This document shows positions 26,220 to 34,791 of a DNA stretch of 64,000 bases, piece by piece (the stretch's first letter is position 1; each line of letters starts with the position of its first letter). Source of the DNA: JAIVGZ01 sp964552205 (GTDB taxonomy: Bacteria > Pseudomonadota > Gammaproteobacteria > Natronospirales > JAIVGZ01); NCBI GenBank assembly GCA_964552205.1, contig CAZKFT010000009.1:3961-67960 (forward strand), written 5' to 3'. Position numbers and translations under genes: made by a program. The notes below the pieces were generated by a model. That model was not told the origin of the DNA, searched no databases, and worked only from the letters and a program-made list of their open reading frames with translations.

Positions 26220-26738
26220 TTAGAACAGCAATCCGTGTTGTGCGCCCATGAACAGCAGCATACCGATGGACAGCATCACATTGGTCCGCGAGGCGAGGAA
26301 GGCGACGCGCTTGGCGCGTGCTTTCTCTTCATCCGTTGCAGGGACCAGCCCGAGCACCTTCTTTTGATTGCGCCAGATCAGACCCCAGACGTTCAGCAAC
26401 ATGATGGTACCCAACCACGCACCCATGCCGATGGCGACAACATAGCGGCTGGCGATCTCGGCCGTTGCGCCCAGCGTGAACGCATCCATGAAGATGCCAC
26501 GATTCGCGAGCAGGGCAGCGCCCGACAACCAGGTCACGACAGCGCCCCAACGGAACCACCATAGTGCGCGCGGGACGATGTACTTCGTGACACCAGCAGG
26601 TCCGGGACCACCTTGGTCCGATGCGGCCTGTGCGAGCCCGGGAACTTGTACGAAGTTGAAATAGTAGAGAAGCCCGATCCAGGTGATGCCTGAAAGGAAG
26701 TGAATCCAGCGGAACGTCAGGTCAATGTTGAATTCCAT
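26220..26738 (-). CDS. Urate hydroxylase PuuD-like membrane protein
   Basis: 172 residues with four or so hydrophobic segments. The N-terminal RWIHFLSGITWIGLLYYFNFVQVP and the WWFRWGAVVTWLSGAALL segment match the membrane domain of the PuuD family. The C-terminal cytochrome c domain found in full-length PuuD is missing. The histidine in RWIHF and others may bind heme. GAGG precedes the ATG by about 7 bases. It is followed by the CsgG-like gene and preceded by a predicted 32-residue membrane peptide on the same strand. Confidence 0.8.
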   Translation of the reverse strand: MEFNIDLTFRWIHFLSGITWIGLLYYFNFVQVPGLAQAASDQGGPGPAGVTKYIVPRALWWFRWGAVVTWLSGAALLANRGIFMDAFTLGATAEIASRYVVAIGMGAWLGTIMLLNVWGLIWRNQKKVLGLVPATDEEKARAKRVAFLASRTNVMLSIGMLLFMGAQHGLLF

Positions 26739-26748
26739 GGTGGCGGCC

Positions 26749-26847
26749 TCAGGCGATCAGTTTGACGATGAAGGTCAGCACCACAGCCAGAATGACGCCG
26801 GCGATGATGGTGCCATGGATGGTTTCCAACGGATTCAGGTTCTTCAT
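26749..26847 (-). CDS. Predicted 32-residue single-span membrane peptide
   Basis: Reads MKNLNPLETIHGTI followed by IAGVILAVVLTFIVKLIA and stop: a short polar head, then one hydrophobic helix. GGGGGG lies about 10 bases before the ATG. It ends 10 bases before the PuuD-like gene on the same strand, and no other gene occupies the space. This looks like a genuine small protein accompanying the PuuD-like membrane protein, but conservation cannot be judged here. Confidence 0.5.
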   Translation of the reverse strand: MKNLNPLETIHGTIIAGVILAVVLTFIVKLIA

Positions 26848-26887
26848 GATGGTCGTTCCCCCCAAGGAATCGAGTGTGGACTCAATT

Positions 26888-26916
26888 TTGAAGAATATGC
26901 CAGCACCTTGCATAAT
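26888..26916 (+). promoter_or_regulatory. Sigma-70-type promoter before the hydantoinase B gene
   Basis: TTGAAG (26888-26893), a 17-base spacer and CATAAT (26911-26916). Start of transcription is expected near 26923, about 29 bases before the TTG start codon. A 10-codon reading frame (ATG 26927 to TGA 26959) overlaps that start. Confidence 0.55.
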
Positions 26917-26951
26917 TCAAACCATCATGTGCGCCCCGCAGAGCATCACGC

Positions 26952-28472
26952 TTGGCTGACCTCGACCCTATCGAGTTGAGCCTGCTTTCAGGTCGCCTGG
27001 CTGCCATTTGCGACGAAATGGGCGCAGTTCTCCGGCGCTCCGCTTTTTCCCCGAACATTCGTGAGCGTCTCGATTTTTCCTGCGCGCTCTTCGACGTGAA
27101 TGGGCATCTGGTGGCCCAGGCCGCGCATATTCCGGTGCACCTAGGAAGCATGGCGTATGCGATGGCAGGCGTTGTAGCCACCCGTGATTGGCACGCAGGC
27201 GAAACGGTGGTGTTCAACGACCCCTTCCTGGGTGGCACGCATCTACCGGACATCACGCTCGTGTCGCCGGTATTTGTTGGCGATGTGCTGGCGGGATTTG
27301 TCGCCAATCGCGCGCATCATGCCGATATCGGCGCAAGCGCGCCGGGTTCCATGCCGTTGTCCACCTCCCTCGACGAGGAAGGACTGCTGTTGTCACCGAT
27401 GCCGTTGGCGGCGGCCATGGAGAAGTTGGCCGTCGTGCTGGCAGACCCAGCTCGCGCCCATGGCGACTTTTCCGCACAGGTCGCGGCGAACCAGGCGGGG
27501 GTGAGGCGCTTTGCGCGGTTAGCGTCGGCAGCGAATTTCACTGACGCGCTCGCCCAACTCAACGCGTATGGTCGGCGTATGGCGCATGCTGCGCTCTCTG
27601 CATTGCCAGCCGGACAGTATGCGTTCACGGATTACCTTGACGACGACGGTGCGGGGACCGATTCACTTCCTATAGCAGTGTCGCTCGGAGTTGCAGATGG
27701 TCAGGTCAGGGTGGACTTTGAGGGGACGGCGCCGCAGTGTCGCGGCAACCTCAACTGCCCGATGCCTGTCACCGCAGCAGCGGTCTGGTATGCCTTCCGT
27801 TGCCTGATGCCCAAGGCTATTCCCGCGTGTCACGGTGCGTTCGCGGCGATCGAATTGCATGCACCTGTCGGCACACTGGTGAATGCGTGTCGACCTGCTG
27901 CAGTTGCGGCAGGGAACGTGGAGACCAGTCAGCGCATCGTGGATGCGGTGCTGGGCGCATTGGCGTCGGCCATCCCGGATCGCGTGTGTGCGGCAGCGCA
28001 GGGAACCATGAACAATCTCGCGTTAGGTTCACGCGATGCCGATGCTGCTTGGGACTATTACGAGACGATGGCCGGAGGTCTGGGCGCGCACCGATACGGG
28101 GCGGGCTTGTCCGCTGTGCAGGCACACATGACCAATACCTTGAATACACCGGCGGAGGCCTTGGAGATGACGCTGCCGCTGCGCATCCGTCGCAATGCTG
28201 TGCGGCGCGGATCGGGTGGCGAGGGTCAGCATCCCGGCGGTGACGGGTTGGTCAGGGAAGTGGAGGCTTTGGCGCCCATGACGGCCACCTTGATCACTGA
28301 ACGCCGCACAGGTGCGCCGTGGGGGCTTGCCGGGGGTGGGCCGGGACTGTCTGGGCGGAACCGCCTGAACAGCCAGGAGCTTCCTGGCAAGTGTGCCCTG
28401 ACGCTGACGCCCGGAGACCGACTTTCTGTAGAGACCCCAGGCGGCGGGGCTTGGGGGCCACCCGCGCTATAA
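26952..28472 (+). CDS. Hydantoinase B/oxoprolinase family protein
   Basis: 506 residues beginning LDPIELSLLSGRLAAICDEMGAVLRRSAFSPNIRERLDFSCALFD, the family's N-terminal signature. FNDPFLGGTHLPDITLVSPVF and GSGGEGQHPGGDGLVREVE near the C-terminus support it further. The family hydrolyses 5-oxoproline, hydantoins or, with HyuA-type partners, carboxylates ketones. No HyuA subunit is adjacent, so the partner is missing or encoded elsewhere. The start codon is TTG with no obvious Shine-Dalgarno sequence. The BON lipoprotein gene begins 7 bases after its stop. Confidence 0.9.
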   Translation: MADLDPIELSLLSGRLAAICDEMGAVLRRSAFSPNIRERLDFSCALFDVNGHLVAQAAHIPVHLGSMAYAMAGVVATRDWHAGETVVFNDPFLGGTHLPDITLVSPVFVGDVLAGFVANRAHHADIGASAPGSMPLSTSLDEEGLLLSPMPLAAAMEKLAVVLADPARAHGDFSAQVAANQAGVRRFARLASAANFTDALAQLNAYGRRMAHAALSALPAGQYAFTDYLDDDGAGTDSLPIAVSLGVADGQVRVDFEGTAPQCRGNLNCPMPVTAAAVWYAFRCLMPKAIPACHGAFAAIELHAPVGTLVNACRPAAVAAGNVETSQRIVDAVLGALASAIPDRVCAAAQGTMNNLALGSRDADAAWDYYETMAGGLGAHRYGAGLSAVQAHMTNTLNTPAEALEMTLPLRIRRNAVRRGSGGEGQHPGGDGLVREVEALAPMTATLITERRTGAPWGLAGGGPGLSGRNRLNSQELPGKCALTLTPGDRLSVETPGGGAWGPPAL

Positions 28473-28479
28473 TGCATCC

Positions 28480-28839
28480 GTGAAAAGTAGAATCCCCCGC
28501 CTGTTGGTAGCCACCATGCTGGTCATGTCCTTGAATGGGTGTGTTGCCGTGCTCGTCGGTGGTGCGGCGGTGGGTGGCTACTATGTTGGCAAGGACGAGC
28601 GGACGCCAGGCCAGATTGCAGAGGATGCGACCATTGTCGCTGCCATCAACGCGCGCTATGTGCGTGACGACCTGGTCCGGGCAAGGGACATCAATGTGGA
28701 TTGCTACATGTTGGTGGTTTCACTCAAAGGCAAGGTGCGCAGTGCAGAGGCCAGGGCACGCGCCATTGAAATCGCCCGCGCGGTGGAAAACGTATTCGAT
28801 GTGGTCGCGGACGAACTCGTCATCGACCCGGTGAACTGA
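28480..28839 (+). CDS. BON-domain lipoprotein
   Basis: 119 residues. The signal peptide has lipobox-like LNGC (C20 or C21 lipidated), a glycine-rich linker (VGGAAVGGYYVGKDERTPGQIAED) and one BON-type domain (ATIVAAINARYVRDDLVRARDINVDCYMLVVSLKGKVRS...) of the OsmY/DolP class. It is shorter than two-domain DolP. BON domains bind phospholipid membranes at the outer membrane or septum. GTG start; a perfect TATAAT (28468-28473) ends only 6 bases before it, so the mRNA may be leaderless. No good -35 box is seen. Confidence 0.85.
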   Translation: MKSRIPRLLVATMLVMSLNGCVAVLVGGAAVGGYYVGKDERTPGQIAEDATIVAAINARYVRDDLVRARDINVDCYMLVVSLKGKVRSAEARARAIEIARAVENVFDVVADELVIDPVN

Positions 28840-28857
28840 CAAGAGAGGGAAGTTGCA

Positions 28858-29196
28858 ATGGAAGTGATGGAACGTATCAAACATTACGTGGAAGACAACA
28901 GCATCATGCTGTTCATGAAAGGCACACCCGACTTCCCGCAGTGCGGGTTCTCCAGCAAGGTCGTGCAGGTGCTCAAAGCAGTGCGCGCAGATTTTGCTGC
29001 TGTCAATGTGCTGGAAGACCCGGAGGTTCGCGCCAACCTGCCCGCGTACGCAAACTGGCCGACCTTCCCGCAACTCTATGTGAAGGGCGAGTTGATCGGA
29101 GGGTGCGACATCACCATGGAGATGTTTCAGTCAGGTGAGTTGCAACAACTGGTCGATGAGGCCTTGGGCCGTCAGTCGGTCGAGACCACACCCTGA
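28858..29196 (+). CDS. grxD: Monothiol glutaredoxin, Grx4 family
   Basis: 112 residues with the CGFS active site (C29), the glutathione-binding WPTFPQLYVKGELIGGCDI segment and IMLFMKGTPDFPQ. Grx4-type proteins carry and deliver [2Fe-2S] clusters, usually with BolA. GAGAGGGAAG precedes the ATG. The last 25 bases overlap rnt on the opposite strand. Confidence 0.96.
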   Translation: MEVMERIKHYVEDNSIMLFMKGTPDFPQCGFSSKVVQVLKAVRADFAAVNVLEDPEVRANLPAYANWPTFPQLYVKGELIGGCDITMEMFQSGELQQLVDEALGRQSVETTP

Positions 29197-29789
29197 TATA
29201 AGTCATCCATCCGGTTGACCAGCCGGCAGAACAGTTCTGCAGTCAGCTCTGCGTCGTAGGCCGCCGAGTGTGCCTCACGCGAATCCCAGGACATGCCCAT
29301 GGCCTCGATTGCTCGTGCCAACACCGTTTGGCCCAGCGCGACTCCGGCAAGCGTGACGGTGTCGAACGAGCTGAAGGGATGGAATGGGTTGCGCTTGATA
29401 TCCGCACGGGCGATGGCCGCGTTAAGGAACGCAAGATCGAACCAGGAGTTGTGTCCGACGAGAATGGCCCGGGAGCATCCTGCTTCCTTCACCGCTCGCC
29501 GGACTTCTCGAAAGATGCGACGTAGCGCCTCTTCCTCGGGAAGCGCGGGCCGCAACGGGTGATACGGATCTATACCGGTGATTTCCAGGGATGCCGGTTC
29601 GATGTTTGCACCTTCGAACGGCTTCACATGAAAGCAATAGGTAGTGTCCCGCTCTATCTGACCGGCATCGTCCATATGCAGTGTCACGGCCGCAATTTCG
29701 AGTAGGGCATCCGTTTGCGGGTTGAAGCCACCCGTTTCTACGTCCACCACGACCGGTAGAAACCCACGGAACCGATTGGCGAGGCTCAT
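29172..29789 (-). CDS. rnt: Ribonuclease T
   Basis: 205 residues. DEDD exonuclease motifs are present: VVDVETGGFNP (Exo I), LVGHNSWFDLAFL (Exo II) and AHSAAYDAELTAELF (Exo III). RNase T trims the 3' ends of tRNA and other stable RNAs. Its start overlaps the pyrC stop by 4 bases (ATGA), a pairing commonly seen in gammaproteobacteria. It converges with grxD with a 25-base 3' overlap. Confidence 0.96.
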   Translation of the reverse strand: MSLANRFRGFLPVVVDVETGGFNPQTDALLEIAAVTLHMDDAGQIERDTTYCFHVKPFEGANIEPASLEITGIDPYHPLRPALPEEEALRRIFREVRRAVKEAGCSRAILVGHNSWFDLAFLNAAIARADIKRNPFHPFSSFDTVTLAGVALGQTVLARAIEAMGMSWDSREAHSAAYDAELTAELFCRLVNRMDDLYQGVVSTD

Positions 29790-30975
29790 CCGCCTAGCCG
29801 CCAGGCGACAGATTCACCTGCCCGCAAGGGCACCAATGTGTCGTTTCCCATGGGGTAGGCCTCCGGAACCACCCACGGGTCACGCACCAGGGTGATGGAG
29901 GTGTCGTTCCTCGGTAGACCGTAAAAGTCCGCGCCGAAGTGCGACGCAAAGCCCTCCAGCCGGTCCAACGCCCCGGCCTGGTCAAACACCTCCGCGTACA
30001 GTTCAATCCCCGCATGGGCGGTGTAGATGCCTGCGCACCCGCAATCGCTTTCTTTCGCGCTACGCGCATGCGGTGCGCTGTCGGTTCCGAGGAAGAATTT
30101 CGGGCTGCCGCTGATGGCTGCGGCCAGCAGTGCTTCCTGATGGACCCGCCGTTTGAGCACCGGCAAGCAATAGAGGTGTGGTCGAAGTCCGCCGCGGAAC
30201 ATCGCTCCACGCTCGTACAGCAAATGGTGGGCGGTCAGGGTAGCCGCAACATTCGGTCCGATTCCTTCCACAAACGCGACCCCCTCGCGCGTGGTGAGGT
30301 GCTCGAGCACTACGCGAAGGGTGGGTAAGCTCTTGATCAGGGGTTGCAGTACGCGTTCGATGAAGACCGCTTCGCGGTCGAACGGGTCGACATCTGCATC
30401 GGTCACTTCCCCGTGGACCAGTAGTGGCATGCCGATTTCAGCCATGCGCTCAAGGGCAGGCAGGGCCCTGACCAGGTCAGTGACGCCAGCGTCTGAATTG
30501 GTGGTTGCGCCAGCGGGGTACAGTTTTACACCGTGAACGAAGCCGCTGTCGTACGCAGCTTGGATATCCTCCGGTCTCGTGTTGTCGGTCAGATAGAGCG
30601 TCATCAGAGGCTGGAAGCGGCTGCCGGCCGGGAGCGCGGCCAGTATCCGGTCGCGATAGGCCGCCGCAAGCGCCACGCCCGTCACAGGCGGCTTCAGGTT
30701 GGGCATCACGATGGCCCGTCCGAAACGTGTCTCCGTATGGGGCAATACCGCAGCAAGCGCCGGTCCATCCCGCAGGTGCAGGTGCCAGTCGTCAGGGCGC
30801 GTCANNNNNNNNNNNNNNNNNNNNNNNNNNNNNNNNNNNNNNNNNNNNNNNNNNNNNNNNNNNNNNNNNNNNNNNNNNNNNNNNNNNNNNNNNNNNNNNN
30901 NNNNGCAGCAAGCGCCGGTCCATCCCGCAGGTGCAGGTGCCAGTCGTCAGGGCGCGTCAGGGAGAGGGTATCCAT
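29786..30975 (-). CDS. pyrC: Dihydroorotase (class II), interrupted by a false gap
   Basis: Forms dihydroorotate from carbamoyl-aspartate in pyrimidine synthesis. The N-terminus MDTLSLTRPDDWHLHLRDG has the zinc-binding HxH. GVKLYPAGATTNSDAGV holds the carboxylated lysine. VLEHLTTREGVAFV, AATLTAHHLLYERGAMF and FFLGTDSAPHARSAKE supply further ligands. The N block at 30805-30904 is flanked by identical 55-base copies. Dropping one copy and the N run restores a single frame of about 344 codons. The gene diverges from the LysR gene, their starts being only about 25 bases apart. Confidence 0.95.
30750..30959. other. Spurious scaffold gap flanked by a 55-base duplication (pyrC)
   Basis: 30750-30804 and 30905-30959 are identical and surround 100 N. 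The repeat length equals that at nadC, pointing to a fixed assembler k-mer of 55. Confidence 0.93.
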
Positions 30976-31000
30976 AGGCAGACTGGTATTATGGCACACG

Positions 31001-31927
31001 GTGAAAATCAACCTCAGAAACCTTGAAGTCTTCCGGGCGGTCGTTGCCAGCGGGTCCGCAACCGCTGCAGCCCGCTCACTTGGTGTGACCCAGCCTGCCG
31101 TCAGTCGCATGCTAGCCCAGCTGGAGAAGTCCATTGGGTGCACGCTTTTCTTTCGGGAAAAAGGCCGCCTTCACCCAACGCCGGAGGGGCTTCTGTATTT
31201 CGAAGAGGTGGAGCTCGCCTTTGCCAACCTGGACCGCCTGTCGCGGGTCGCGAACGACATGCGGAGTCTCAATGTTGGCCAGTTGCGCATCACGGCGCCG
31301 CCGAGCCTGGTGGAGGGCCTGATACCCGAGGTCATCGCCGAGTTCCTGGATTCACACCCGGGAATCCAGGTCACCCTTGATTCCCATGCGCCAGATCAGG
31401 CCAGAGAGATGGTCGCGAGCCGCGCAGTGGATTGTGGCATCGGCAAGTTGCCCATAGACCATCCCGGCATCACCCACGAGGCCTTTGTCACTGTCGACAC
31501 GGTATGCGCCATGCCGACTGACCATCCTCTGCGCAAGCTGAAAGTGATTACCCCGGATGATTTGCGCTCGGAGCCGTTGCTTCTTTTAGGGCAGGGCCGC
31601 ACTTCACGCGGGCGCATAGAGGCGGCATTCCGCCATCTCGGCATCGTGCCGCAGGTCCGCGTGGAAACACACACAGTGGGAGCGGCTTGCGCGTGCGCTG
31701 CGCGCGGCATGGGTATCGCTATCGTCAATGGCCTGATGGCGCACCAGTACACCGACCGCGGTGTCGTACTGCGCCCGTTCCGCCCGAGAATCCTGCATGA
31801 GCTTGTGTTCATGACCCCTGCCACCACTCCCAGGCCACGCCTCACACAGGCTTTCTTCCAAGCTTGTCGCGACCATGTGAGGAAGCGTAAGGCCGCCTAT
31901 TTCGTTGCCGAGGACACCACTTCCTGA
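31001..31927 (+). CDS. LysR-family transcriptional regulator
   Basis: About 308 residues. The N-terminal winged helix LRNLEVFRAVVASGSATAAARSLGVTQPAVSRMLAQLEKSIGCTLFFREKGRLHPTPEG is followed by a periplasmic-binding-like effector domain (LRITAPPSLVEGLIPEVIAEFL). Start GTG 31001; a TATTAT box ends 8 bases before it. It lies directly upstream of the TonB receptor and the peptide ABC operon, so it is the likely controller of that locus, and diverges from pyrC. The effector cannot be deduced. Confidence 0.92.
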   Translation: MKINLRNLEVFRAVVASGSATAAARSLGVTQPAVSRMLAQLEKSIGCTLFFREKGRLHPTPEGLLYFEEVELAFANLDRLSRVANDMRSLNVGQLRITAPPSLVEGLIPEVIAEFLDSHPGIQVTLDSHAPDQAREMVASRAVDCGIGKLPIDHPGITHEAFVTVDTVCAMPTDHPLRKLKVITPDDLRSEPLLLLGQGRTSRGRIEAAFRHLGIVPQVRVETHTVGAACACAARGMGIAIVNGLMAHQYTDRGVVLRPFRPRILHELVFMTPATTPRPRLTQAFFQACRDHVRKRKAAYFVAEDTTS

Positions 31928-31962
31928 CCATACCCTGTGTTTATGGAGCCATGCCTGCGCGG

Positions 31963-31984
31963 TCATGATATTGCGGTTTCATGA
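31963..31984. promoter_or_regulatory. Paired TCATGA elements, candidate LysR binding site
   Basis: TCATGA at 31963-31968 and again at 31979-31984, each self-complementary, with 10 bases between them, in the 105-base space before the TonB receptor gene. The spacing of about 16 bases centre to centre is plausible for a LysR-type recognition site. No clear promoter hexamers are seen here. Confidence 0.35.
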
Positions 31985-32032
31985 CGGCGCTGATATCAAC
32001 AGCATGAATCCTTGAGGGGGGTAAGAGTCACC

Positions 32033-34723
32033 ATGCACAATTCCAAACTCGCGGCGGGCAGCCGCAATCTGATTGTGGCGATGTCAGCGGTGTTGGCGTG
32101 CAGTGCCGGTACTGCCGCGTTCGCACAGGAACCAGTGGCAACTGAGCAGCGCATCCAGGTCACCGGGTCGCGTATCAGTCGCACCGATGTCGAAACGGCC
32201 AACCCCGTCCAGGTTGTTGACCGGGACCAGATTGACCGTAGCGGCGTGACGTCCGTCGCAGAGTTGCTGAATGAGCTCGGCATCGCTGGCGCAGCGCTCA
32301 ATCAGTTGGGCTCCGCCGGCACCTCGTTCGGTGCCGCAAACGTCAACCTCCGCAACCTCGGCGCCAACCGCGTGCTGGTGCTGGTCAACGGCCGGCGTTG
32401 GGTGAACGCCTCCGGCGGGCGTGGGTTCCGCGACTTCGTCGACCTCAACTCCATTCCGCTAGGTATCGTCGATCGCATCGAGATTCTAAAAGATGGTGCC
32501 TCTGCAATTTACGGCTCGGACGCCATCTCCGGTGTGGTCAACATCCATACCCGGCAGGACTATGACGGTGGTAGCGCGCGCGCCCAGTGGGGCCGCACGA
32601 CCGCAGGGGATGGCCAGCAGAAGAGTGTCGAACTGACCTTCGGGGTCGTTGGCGATCGTGGTTCCATCGCGGTGAACGCAGGATTTACGGAAAACGACCC
32701 GATTTATGTGGACGACCGCTCATTCTCCAGGATGCCACTTGGTGCACTCAGCCTGCAGACTCCCCAGGGCCGCTACATCATCCCCGGTCAGGGCACCTTC
32801 ACAACCATCGACGGGCGCCAAGGGTTTGTGTTGGGGGACTTCCGTCCTTTCGTGAATCCTGACGATCGCGTCAGCCTGTTCCCGGGGACCTACTTGACCC
32901 AGCCGCTGGAGCGGACCAATGTCTACCTTCAGAGCCGGTTCCATGTCTCCGACTCGGTGGACATCGTGATGGAGGGCCTCTACAACCGGCGTCGTTCGAC
33001 CCAGAACTTCTCGCCTGCGGTGCAGACCATCACCGGCGCGCAGGGCTTCGTCATCCCCATCGACCACATTTACAACCCTTGGGGACAGACGCTCGCAGCA
33101 GGATGGAGTGCGAACCTGCAGTTCTTCGATAACGGTCGGCGCGAGAACTTCCAGAATTCCGAGGTATTCCGATTCGTGGTGGGTCTGGAAGGACAGTTGC
33201 AGAACGGCTGGGAGTGGGACACATCTGTCATGTACGCGAAGAATGACGCGATATTCACCTCCGTCGGCCAGATTGACCGCGACCGTCTTGCGCTCGGTAT
33301 CGGCGATGTCGCGCGTTGCACCGCAACTCCGGGTTGTTTACCGGTCAATATCTTCGGCGGCCCCGGCTCGATGAGCCCGGCGATGCTTGAGTGGTTGGGT
33401 TTAGTCGGTAAGGACCACAATGGCACTCGCAACACACAGTGGCAGGCCAACATCACCGGTGATTTGTACGAGCTTCCGGCCGGTTATCTCGCCTTCGCGG
33501 CAGGATTGGAGCACCGCGTCGAGAGCGGTTTTGACCGACCGGATGCGCTCATCAACTCGAATGCGACCTATGTCTCTGGCGCCCGCACTTCGGGCCCGCA
33601 GCGCGCACCCACGACGGGTGAATTCGATTTGAACGAGGCCTATCTGGAGTTGAACGCGCCGCTTCTACGCGGCAGTGACATGGCGGACCTGCTGGAGTTC
33701 AGCGCCGCAATTCGTTACTCCGACTACAGCACCTTTGGAAGCACCACCAATACCAAGTTTGGCTTGGCTTGGACGGTGAACGACAGCTTCATGATTCGGG
33801 CGACCGCCTCCGAGGGCTTCAGATCACCTTCCATCCTCGAGCTCTTCGCCGGTCAGCGCACGACCAACCTACCAGCTGTCGACCCATGCTCGGGCAATCC
33901 ATCCCCACAGCCTCCCGGGTGTGCAGGCGTCCCCGCTGCATATTTGCAGAGTGGTACCGTGGTCACGTCCACTGTCGGCTCAAACCCGCTGCTACAACCG
34001 GAAACCTCGGACGCGTTCACCCTTGGATTCGTCTACGAGCCGGAATGGCTGCCGGGCTTTGACATGGTCGTCGACTGGTACCGAATCAAGGTCGAAAACG
34101 CCATCACCGACATCGGCTCGCAGCGCATCCTGAATGACTGCGCCTTCGCCCAACAGCGTTGCAACCTGATTACGCGTGACCCGACGACCGGTGAGATCCT
34201 GAACCTGATAAACGCGGGTGTGAACATCGCGCAGGAGACGGTGAGTGGTGTTGACTTCACTTTCCGCTACCGGCATTCGACGGATGGCTTCGGGGATTTC
34301 CGTTGGTCGCTGGATGGCGCCTATCTCGGCGAGTTCGAGCAGCGCATCCCGGACCCGGGCGCGAACACGGTGACCATCGACCGGCGTGACGGGACCCTGC
34401 GGTTCCGCGAGTCCTATCCCGAGTGGAAGTGGATGCTGACGCAGGAGTGGTTCTACGGGGACTGGAGCGCGAATCTCCGGCATCGGTACATCCACAACAT
34501 GACGGAGGCTTCGGCAATAGACCGGGTTGGGTCCGTGACCTATCATGACCTGCAGGTCAGCCGCCGCTTTGATGCCATGAACACCCAACTTGCGGTCGGC
34601 ATCCAGAATCTTGGTAACAGGAAGCCGCCCAGCTCGCTGGTGAATGCCAACATCAACTTCGACATTTCAACCTACGATGCACGTGGCCGGAGCTACTACT
34701 TCCGCGCCATTGTAAATTTCTAA
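32033..34723 (+). CDS. TonB-dependent outer-membrane receptor
   Basis: 896 residues. Signal peptide ending at AFA, a TonB-box-like IQVTGSRI, plug domain (NPVQVVDRDQIDRSGVTSVAELLNEL, VNLRNLGANRVLVLVNGRR, IPLGIVDRIEILKDGASAIYGSDAISGVVNI), then a 22-strand type barrel ending in YYFRAIVNF. The plug sequence belongs to the large Xanthomonadales/Alteromonadales group that takes up sugars, peptides or other substrates, rather than classic siderophore receptors. The ATG at 32033 follows GAGGGGGG by about 12 bases. Followed by a hairpin and a peptide ABC importer, it probably brings the same substrate across the outer membrane. Confidence 0.94.
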   Translation: MHNSKLAAGSRNLIVAMSAVLACSAGTAAFAQEPVATEQRIQVTGSRISRTDVETANPVQVVDRDQIDRSGVTSVAELLNELGIAGAALNQLGSAGTSFGAANVNLRNLGANRVLVLVNGRRWVNASGGRGFRDFVDLNSIPLGIVDRIEILKDGASAIYGSDAISGVVNIHTRQDYDGGSARAQWGRTTAGDGQQKSVELTFGVVGDRGSIAVNAGFTENDPIYVDDRSFSRMPLGALSLQTPQGRYIIPGQGTFTTIDGRQGFVLGDFRPFVNPDDRVSLFPGTYLTQPLERTNVYLQSRFHVSDSVDIVMEGLYNRRRSTQNFSPAVQTITGAQGFVIPIDHIYNPWGQTLAAGWSANLQFFDNGRRENFQNSEVFRFVVGLEGQLQNGWEWDTSVMYAKNDAIFTSVGQIDRDRLALGIGDVARCTATPGCLPVNIFGGPGSMSPAMLEWLGLVGKDHNGTRNTQWQANITGDLYELPAGYLAFAAGLEHRVESGFDRPDALINSNATYVSGARTSGPQRAPTTGEFDLNEAYLELNAPLLRGSDMADLLEFSAAIRYSDYSTFGSTTNTKFGLAWTVNDSFMIRATASEGFRSPSILELFAGQRTTNLPAVDPCSGNPSPQPPGCAGVPAAYLQSGTVVTSTVGSNPLLQPETSDAFTLGFVYEPEWLPGFDMVVDWYRIKVENAITDIGSQRILNDCAFAQQRCNLITRDPTTGEILNLINAGVNIAQETVSGVDFTFRYRHSTDGFGDFRWSLDGAYLGEFEQRIPDPGANTVTIDRRDGTLRFRESYPEWKWMLTQEWFYGDWSANLRHRYIHNMTEASAIDRVGSVTYHDLQVSRRFDAMNTQLAVGIQNLGNRKPPSSLVNANINFDISTYDARGRSYYFRAIVNF

Positions 34724-34747
34724 GGCCGGCTCAGAGTGCTTTGGAGG

Positions 34748-34780
34748 CCGGGCCGGGTCCAACGTGACCCGGCCCGGTTT
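34748..34780 (+). terminator. Strong GC hairpin with short T run between TonB receptor and ABC operon
   Basis: CCGGGCCGGGTC (34748-34759) pairs perfectly with GACCCGGCCCGG (34766-34777) over a 6-base loop, followed by TTT. It ends 12 bases before the next start codon, so it could terminate or attenuate read-through from the receptor gene into the importer operon. Confidence 0.65.
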
Positions 34781-34791
34781 ACCATCAGGGC

